Assembly: GCF_021789315.1 (NCBI RefSeq)
Contig: NZ_CP084561.1
Span: forward strand, 4,588,001-4,652,000
DNA from: Arthrobacter sp. FW305-BF8
GTDB lineage: Bacteria; Actinomycetota; Actinomycetes; Actinomycetales; Micrococcaceae
Direction of reading: 5' to 3'
Length of the DNA stretch: 64,000 nt
The notes under the pieces are model-generated. The model was not told the origin of the DNA, ran no database searches, and saw only the letters and a list, made by a program, of their open reading frames with translations. Of this stretch, positions 59,381 through 64,000 are shown one piece after another. Position 1 is the stretch's first letter. Each line of letters starts with the position of its first letter. A program made the position numbers and the translations under genes.

Positions 59381-59956
59381 CTAAATGTCCGTGCGGTGGA
59401 AGTTCAGGTGGCTCCGGCTCGCGGTGGGCCCGCGCTGGCCCTGGTAGCGGTTGCCGTACTCGCCGGAGCCGTAGGGATACTCGGCAGCGGAGGTCAGCCG
59501 GAAGAAGCAGAGCTGGCCGATTTTCATGCCGGGCCAGAGCTTGATGGGCAGCGTGGCCATGTTGGACAGTTCCAGCGTGACGTGTCCGGAAAAGCCGGGG
59601 TCGATGAAGCCGGCCGTGGAGTGCGTCAGCAGGCCGAGGCGGCCCAGTGAGGACTTGCCCTCAAGGCGGGCGGCGATGTCATCCGGCAGCGAGACGGTCT
59701 CGTACGTGGAGCCGAGCACAAACTCGCCGGGGTGCAGGATGAACGCCTCGCCCTCCTCCACCTCCACCAGCCGGGTCAGGTCGGGCTGATCCTCGGCGGG
59801 GTCGATGTGGGCGTATTTGTGGTTGTCGAAGAGCCGGAAGAAGCGGTCGATCCGGACATCCACCGAGGACGGCTGGACCATCGCGGCGTCGAACGGATCG
59901 AGGACGATCCGTTCGGAATCAATTTCGGCACGAATGTCGCGGTCAGAGATCAGCAC
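59381..59956 (-). CDS. dcd: dCTP deaminase
   Basis: Nucleotide enzyme of 191 residues that deaminates dCTP on the way to dTTP. Landmarks: LSDRDIR-type start, FILHPGEFVLGSTYETVSLP, RLEGKSSLGRLGLL, and THSTAGFIDPGFSGHVTLEL with the catalytic Glu nearby. The HSTAGFIDPGF form is like actinobacterial bifunctional deaminase/dUTPases, which give dUMP directly; that is inferred. Starts with GTG. Confidence 0.94.
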   Translation of the reverse strand: MLISDRDIRAEIDSERIVLDPFDAAMVQPSSVDVRIDRFFRLFDNHKYAHIDPAEDQPDLTRLVEVEEGEAFILHPGEFVLGSTYETVSLPDDIAARLEGKSSLGRLGLLTHSTAGFIDPGFSGHVTLELSNMATLPIKLWPGMKIGQLCFFRLTSAAEYPYGSGEYGNRYQGQRGPTASRSHLNFHRTDI

Positions 59957-60149
59957 ACCCTCAAAAATACCATTGCAGAAATACCGTCGCCGCTCCCCTG
60001 CCCGGCCACACTGGCAACGCCCACGGTCAATGCCTGGACCAGTAAGCGCGCCCCGGAGCGATCACCTGGAGTTTTTGTGCAGATATTGGCCGCAAAAGGC
60101 CCTTCAACTCGCGATATCTGGACAAAAACTCAAGGGGAAGAGCGGGGTC

Positions 60150-60596
60150 TCAGTCCGCCGTCGTCCGTCCTTCGATGACGCCCGGCAGCTTCTCGAGCTG
60201 CCGCACCGCCGCCCTGAGCCGGCCCCGATATGCCGGGCGGACAAAGCTCCAGAAACTCTTGGAGGGGGCCTCCAGTGCGAACCGCACCCGGGTTCCGGCG
60301 CTCTCGGTGCTGAGGTAGAAACCGCCGCGCAGGAGCGACGGGCCGGACACCACCTGGAACTGGATTTCGGCGCCGGGCCGCGCCTGGGTGATTTGGTAAT
60401 CGCGAGCCACGGGGCGGCCCCTCGGACCATCCATGGTCACCTGGTACCCGGCCCCCACGCTGCCTGCGCTTCCCGAACTGAGCCCTACGCTCCGGACATC
60501 GGTCTGCCACCTCGGTAGATTGGCACCGTCCAGGAGGAACGCGTAGACCGTCATGGCGTCGCGCGCAACGAGGACCTCGTGTTCTGCACCTGCCAT
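60150..60596 (-). CDS. SRPBCC-family (START-like) protein
   Basis: Small soluble protein of 148 residues of the polyketide cyclase/dehydrase-like fold. The N-terminus EHEVLVARDAMTVYAFLLDG and the segment GYQVTMDGPRGRPVARDYQI fit the ligand-binding helix-grip fold. The ligand is unknown. I chose ATG 60596 (AAGGAT upstream); the frame is open much further upstream but without domain support. Confidence 0.78.
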   Translation of the reverse strand: MAGAEHEVLVARDAMTVYAFLLDGANLPRWQTDVRSVGLSSGSAGSVGAGYQVTMDGPRGRPVARDYQITQARPGAEIQFQVVSGPSLLRGGFYLSTESAGTRVRFALEAPSKSFWSFVRPAYRGRLRAAVRQLEKLPGVIEGRTTAD

Positions 60597-60841
60597 GGGG
60601 ATCCTTATCCGACGTCGGGCTCTGCCTTGCGTAGCCCGTTCCCCTGTACTGCAACTACCGAGATTCAGGATAGTCACATGCGCCGGCCCGCGGCCGCGCA
60701 CCGCCCGGGCCTTTACCGAACAGTTACGGGAGCCTCCCTGGCTGGGTTTGCCGACGCGCCCCGAGCCGGATCCCAGATGGCCGGCGACGCCGCACAACTG
60801 CGCTAAGCTAGGTTCTGCCCCGGGCAGTTTCCGGTGCGACT

Positions 60842-60915
60842 GCGGCTGTAGCTCAATGGTAGAGCGCTAGCTTCCCAAGCTTGATACGCGGGTTCGATTC
60901 CCGTCAGCCGCTCCA
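60842..60915 (+). tRNA. tRNA-Gly (anticodon CCC)
   Basis: A complete cloverleaf can be drawn: acceptor GCGGCTG/CAGCCGC, D arm GCTC/GAGC, anticodon stem CTAGC/GCTTG with loop TTCCCAA (anticodon CCC at loop positions 3-5), T arm GCGGG/CCCGT with TTCGATT, discriminator T and encoded CCA. One T-T mismatch lies in the anticodon stem. Confidence 0.95.
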
Positions 60916-60944
60916 AGCCTCCCTTGAATGCACCGCCTCTGGCG

Positions 60945-62273
60945 TCACGCCGCCCGGCGCACCACCCGCAGCAGTCCCCGCCGGTTACGCAGGTCCACCT
61001 CCAGGGTCAGCTTACCTTTGCGGGCAAGCACGACGGCGACAGTCGCCGCCGCGAGCGCCGGCACCCCTCCCGCCACCAGCAGGCCGGCGTGCGGATCCAC
61101 ATGCTCGGCGATGAACCCGATCATGGGTCCGCCGAGGGCCTGGCCGCCGATCAGCACCATGATGTACAGGCTCATTACGCGGCCGCGGATGCCCATGTTG
61201 GAGCTGGTCTGCACCAGCTGGTTGGACGCAGTGAGGAACATCAGGCACCAGAACCCGGACAGCACCAGGGCGGCGCCGAAGAGTGGCAGGGTGGGCACGG
61301 AGGCGGAAAGGCACAGCATCAGCCCGTACATGCCGGCGGCCAGGACAACGGACCGCAGCCGCAGCTGCCTCCGCCTGGTGGAGGCAACCGCACCGGTCAG
61401 CGCACCGAGTGCCACAAGCGCATTCAGCATCCCGTAGCCGCCCGCGCCGATTCCGTACACGCGGTCCGCGAACGCGGCGAGCAGCACCGGCAGGCTCATG
61501 GCGAACACTGAAATGAAGCCCACCATGAGCCACGGCCAGTAGATGGTGGGCTTGCTCAGCGCGTACCGCAGCCCCTCCCGCAGCATGCCTTTGGACTTGG
61601 GCGCCGGCTTGCTAACGAACAGCTCGTCGCGCCGCAGCAGCAGGAGCATGGCCACGGTGGAGCAGCAGGCCACGGCGTTGGCGGCGAAGGCCCACCCGGC
61701 GCCGACGGCGGTCAGCAGCACCCCGGCGATTGCCGGACCGATCAGGCCGCCCAGCTGGAACGTCGTCGAGTTCACGCTGATGGCGTTGCGCAGATACCGG
61801 GGCCCCACCAGTTCATGGACGAACACCTGCCGGGCCGGCTGGTCCAGCACTGTGACGAGGCCAAGTACCAGCGCGATGACGTAGACATGCCAGACCTGGA
61901 TCATCCCGCTGAGCGCCAGGGCGGCGAGCGCTGCGGCGAGGACAGCCGCAGCCGACTGACACAGAATGAGGATTTTGCGCTTGGAGAACCGGTCCACGAT
62001 CATCCCGCCCCACGGTCCCAGCAGAAGCGATGGCAGGAACTGCAGCGCCACGGTGAACCCGACGGCGGTGACGGAGCCGGAGAGCTGGAGCACCAGCCAG
62101 TCCTGGGCGATCCGCTGCATCCAGATGGCTATGACGGCAATGAAGTGGCCCATGGCGAAGAGACGGAAGTTGGGAACCCGGAGTGAGATGAAGGTGTGAC
62201 GCCACGGAAGGCGTTCACTGACGACGGCGACGGGCTGGGTGACGGTGGCCAGTGGCGGCGGTGGGGGTGTCAC
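60945..62273 (-). CDS. MFS exporter (12 helices)
   Basis: Transporter of 442 residues, similar to the MFS_3/EntS-like group. FRLFAMGHFIAVIAIWMQRI at the start, then GPWGGMIVDRFSKRKILILC (MFS loop motif), and RNAISVNSTTFQLGGLIGP with the drug-export-like helix 5 region. The substrate is unknown. GTG start at 62273. It is divergent from a LysR regulator that probably controls it. Confidence 0.9.
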   Translation of the reverse strand: MTPPPPPLATVTQPVAVVSERLPWRHTFISLRVPNFRLFAMGHFIAVIAIWMQRIAQDWLVLQLSGSVTAVGFTVALQFLPSLLLGPWGGMIVDRFSKRKILILCQSAAAVLAAALAALALSGMIQVWHVYVIALVLGLVTVLDQPARQVFVHELVGPRYLRNAISVNSTTFQLGGLIGPAIAGVLLTAVGAGWAFAANAVACCSTVAMLLLLRRDELFVSKPAPKSKGMLREGLRYALSKPTIYWPWLMVGFISVFAMSLPVLLAAFADRVYGIGAGGYGMLNALVALGALTGAVASTRRRQLRLRSVVLAAGMYGLMLCLSASVPTLPLFGAALVLSGFWCLMFLTASNQLVQTSSNMGIRGRVMSLYIMVLIGGQALGGPMIGFIAEHVDPHAGLLVAGGVPALAAATVAVVLARKGKLTLEVDLRNRRGLLRVVRRAA

Positions 62274-62404
62274 AGGAGTTCCTCAGGTCAGCGGGCCGGC
62301 GGGGATGCCCTCAACGCTATGGCGCACACCTTCAATTGTGGAAGACTATTGCTCCTATAACTATCATTGCCCAACGTAATGACTGCCCGGCGGAAGGAGG
62401 ACGC

Positions 62405-63259
62405 ATGTTCGAACCGGCCCAGCTCAGGTCCTTCCTGGCCGTTGCCGAAACGTTGAGCTTCACCAAGGCAGCAGAACGCCTGGGCCTGGCCCAGCCGACG
62501 GTTAGCCAGCACGTCCGCAAGCTCGAGGTCGCGGCCAAGCGGAGGCTCATCAGCCGGGACACGAGGGACGTCAGGCTGACGGACAACGGCGATGCCATGG
62601 CCGGCTTCGCCCGCAGCATCCTCGCGGCCCACGATGCCGCGGCCCGCTACTTTTCCGGCTCCGCCATGCGCGGGCGGCTGCGCTTCGGAACCGCGGACGA
62701 CCTCGCGATCACCGGCCTGCCGCGCATCCTGCGCGAGTTCCGGCAGATCTACCCGCAAATCAACCTTGAGCTCACCGTCGGCCAGAGCGACCAGCTGTAC
62801 AAGCGCCTTAATTCCGGCCAGCTGGACCTCGTGTTCGTGAAGTGGGTTGCCGGCGCGAAGGACGGCACTGTGGTCCAGCACGACACCTTTTCCTGGGTAG
62901 GACTCGAACAGACCGCACTCGAGCCGGGCCATCCGGTGCCGCTGATCGCCTATCCCGCACCCAGCCTGAGCCGCAAGCTTGCCATCGACGCGCTCGAATC
63001 CGTGGGCCGGACCTGGCGCATCACGTGCACCACCAAGCAGATCAGCGGCGTTCTGGCGGCAGTCCGCGCCGGCATCGGGGTGGCCGTGATGCCGTCCTCA
63101 CTGGTGCCCGAGGACCTGAAAATCATCACCCGCCGCTTCGAACTGCCGCCGGTGGGCGACGTCGATTTCACGCTGATCAGGAACCCGCTGGCGAACGCCG
63201 CAGTCATCGACGCCCTGACCCAGGCCATCATGGGAAGAACCCTCAAGAAGCCTGTTTGA
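62405..63259 (+). CDS. LysR-family transcriptional regulator
   Basis: Regulator of 284 residues. The HTH reads LRSFLAVAETLSFTKAAERL then GLAQPTVSQHVRKLEVAAKR, the LysR pattern; residues 90-284 are the ligand domain. ATG 62405 has GAAGGAGG; an upstream frame without support was rejected. The 131-bp gap to the divergent MFS gene is A/T-rich around 62340-62385 and should contain its binding site. Confidence 0.92.
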   Translation: MFEPAQLRSFLAVAETLSFTKAAERLGLAQPTVSQHVRKLEVAAKRRLISRDTRDVRLTDNGDAMAGFARSILAAHDAAARYFSGSAMRGRLRFGTADDLAITGLPRILREFRQIYPQINLELTVGQSDQLYKRLNSGQLDLVFVKWVAGAKDGTVVQHDTFSWVGLEQTALEPGHPVPLIAYPAPSLSRKLAIDALESVGRTWRITCTTKQISGVLAAVRAGIGVAVMPSSLVPEDLKIITRRFELPPVGDVDFTLIRNPLANAAVIDALTQAIMGRTLKKPV

Positions 63260-63292
63260 GCCAGCCGGGACCGGGGTACGGAAGCAAAATGA

Positions 63293-63321
63293 TTGATAAC
63301 GGTTCGCAGCTGGCCTATGCT
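63293..63321 (+). promoter_or_regulatory. Vegetative-type promoter for the zinc-ribbon gene
   Basis: TTGATA (63293-63298) and TATGCT (63316-63321) are exactly 17 bases apart. The predicted start near 63328 leaves a leader of about 90 bases before the GTG of the small gene. Confidence 0.6.
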
Positions 63322-63417
63322 GTGACTGTTGCGGTCATGCAGCGGCCGATAACACGCACAGGTTTCGATAACGAACATGCTTGGTAATGACGCCCGCGTG
63401 TTCGGGATAGGTACGCC

Positions 63418-63672
63418 GTGACCACAGCCGCAAACCCCCGCTATACCCGCCACTCCATGCCCCTGGACGCCGAATATGTCGGCCAGCCCAACTGCGAAAA
63501 ATGCGGAACAGACGAGTTCATCTACCTTGAGTCTTTCGTGCCGCCCAAGCACCGCCAGGACGGCAGCGTCCGGAAACTGGGCGAAGTCGCGTACACCTGC
63601 ACGCGCTGCGAGGACTTTTCCGCACACAGCGTTCCCGCGTCGTGGGCTCCACCCGGCTGGTATCTGGGCTAA
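63418..63672 (+). CDS. Small zinc-ribbon protein, function unknown
   Basis: Soluble protein of 84 residues. Two CxxC pairs, CEKCGTDEF near residue 27 and CTRCEDF near 60, with a beta segment between, look like a zinc ribbon. The C-terminus is rich in Pro, Trp and Gly (SWAPPGWYLG). It may bind nucleic acid or another protein. GTG start; its own promoter and terminator suggest a single-gene unit. Confidence 0.8.
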   Translation: MTTAANPRYTRHSMPLDAEYVGQPNCEKCGTDEFIYLESFVPPKHRQDGSVRKLGEVAYTCTRCEDFSAHSVPASWAPPGWYLG

Positions 63673-63685
63673 GCAGCAAACACAA

Positions 63686-63724
63686 CAGAACGGGCGGGCG
63701 CCTTATGGGTGCCCGCCCGTTCTG
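63686..63724 (+). terminator. Terminator hairpin
   Basis: CAGAACGGGCGGGC (63686-63699) pairs perfectly with GCCCGCCCGTTCTG (63711-63724), with extra GCC/GGT pairs inside. Between the zinc-ribbon gene and the facing putA-like gene; could serve both. Confidence 0.75.
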
Positions 63725-63740
63725 CTGCCTGCCCCGCTGG

Positions 63741-63793
63741 ATCAGCGAGACTCTAGGTCAGCAAGACTCTAGATCAGCAAGACTCTAGATCAG
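63741..63793. repeat. 16-bp tandem repeat, about 3.3 units
   Basis: ATCAGCAAGACTCTAG-type units with GACTCTAG at 63749, 63765 and 63781 (period exactly 16). The first unit differs by two bases. The stop codon of the putA-like gene falls in the last unit. Confidence 0.85.
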
Positions 63794-64000
63794 TGCATCG
63801 GAGAGGTGGTTCGGCGTGCCGAACCGGTGCGCCGTGATGCTGACAGCCTGCTCGTGCAGGAACGGCAGCAGCTCAATACGGCCGGCTTCCGTCACCTCGT
63901 GGGCGTAGATGGCGAGGTCCGGACGGCCGCCGGTCGCCTCGGCCAGGTCAGCTGCGGAGCCGCCGATCAGGCGGATGCGTCCGCCGGACAGCTTGCCCGC
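63785..64000 (-). CDS. PutA-like proline dehydrogenase / P5C dehydrogenase, 3' end
   Basis: Only the last 71 residues are in the window, with the frame open to the edge. They read LIGGSAADLAEATGGRPDLA and continue through ELLPFLHEQAVSITAHRFGT to the end. I recognise the C-terminal sequence of actinobacterial bifunctional PutA, where FLxEQAxSITAHRFGTP is conserved; this extends past the aldehyde dehydrogenase domain. The enzyme oxidises proline to glutamate. The call rests on the short tail alone. Confidence 0.65.
   Translation of the reverse strand, partial: AGKLSGGRIRLIGGSAADLAEATGGRPDLAIYAHEVTEAGRIELLPFLHEQAVSITAHRFGTPNHLSDALI

Noticed and set aside
1..64000. CRISPR array, prophage or integrative element
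   Set aside because: No regularly spaced repeat array, integrase, phage structural gene or attachment-site pair was seen; the single tRNA has no duplicated 3' end nearby.

Overview
The window comes from a high-GC actinobacterium that looks like a soil Micrococcaceae member (Arthrobacter, Pseudarthrobacter or Paenarthrobacter type). The basis is strong G/C third-position codon use, many GTG and some TTG starts, a dnaK-grpE-dnaJ-hspR cluster with HAIR operators, an actinobacterial SAM-IV-type riboswitch, a DtxR/IdeR-type iron box, a fused MrpAB antiporter subunit and the YkoE/EcfA/EcfT thiamine-precursor transporter. Coding density is high. I see no phage, insertion sequence, CRISPR array or rRNA; there is one tRNA (Gly-CCC).

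Layout. 1-5.5 kb: a CitA/DcuS-type two-component system divergent from a tctCBA tricarboxylate transporter operon ending in a UspA protein. 5.5-9.3 kb: a 2-hydroxyacid dehydrogenase and a PEP-utilising phosphotransferase facing each other across a long palindrome. 9.4-13.6 kb: the heat-shock operon with two HAIR sites. 13.7-20.5 kb: an acidic repeat protein, a TetR/reductase pair and a MarR/MMPL pair, each with a visible palindromic operator, then a methyltransferase and a LysE exporter. 20.6-25.9 kb: a LMW phosphatase, a P-loop/PabB fusion, a cardiolipin synthase and a PabC-like lyase. 26-27.2 kb: a degenerate EAL protein behind a structured leader.

27.2-33.5 kb is a sulfur region. A three-gene operon (flavin monooxygenase, ammonia-lyase homologue lacking the MIO triad, cysteine-synthase homologue) diverges from a SAM-IV-controlled DUF1737-rhodanese-metZ operon. 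34.4-37 kb holds the most unusual gene: an 857-residue protein joining an AMP-forming ligase, a carrier domain and a membrane acyltransferase, preceded by an iron box. It resembles a one-protein version of the Dlt acylation logic. Then come a YbdK-type glutamate-cysteine ligase, a MurA fused to an N-terminal HTH with a palindrome just before its start, and a secreted GH25-like protein.

41.6-45 kb: HMP/thiamine ECF transporter under a TPP riboswitch. 45-48.4 kb: HbpS/UPF0303-like protein, DUF4235 protein and a large secreted protein with strongly biased codon use. 48.4-54.8 kb: a six-gene Mrp antiporter operon. 55-58.2 kb: an MFS exporter and a KhtTU-type K+/H+ antiporter pair. 58.2-59.4 kb: a DUF559-type gene bracketed by two copies of a 64-bp palindromic repeat. 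59.4-64 kb: dCTP deaminase, SRPBCC protein, tRNA-Gly, MFS exporter with divergent LysR regulator, a small zinc-ribbon protein and the 3' end of a putA-like gene whose stop codon lies in a 16-bp tandem repeat.

All function calls are from reading sequence and family knowledge; no database search was run.
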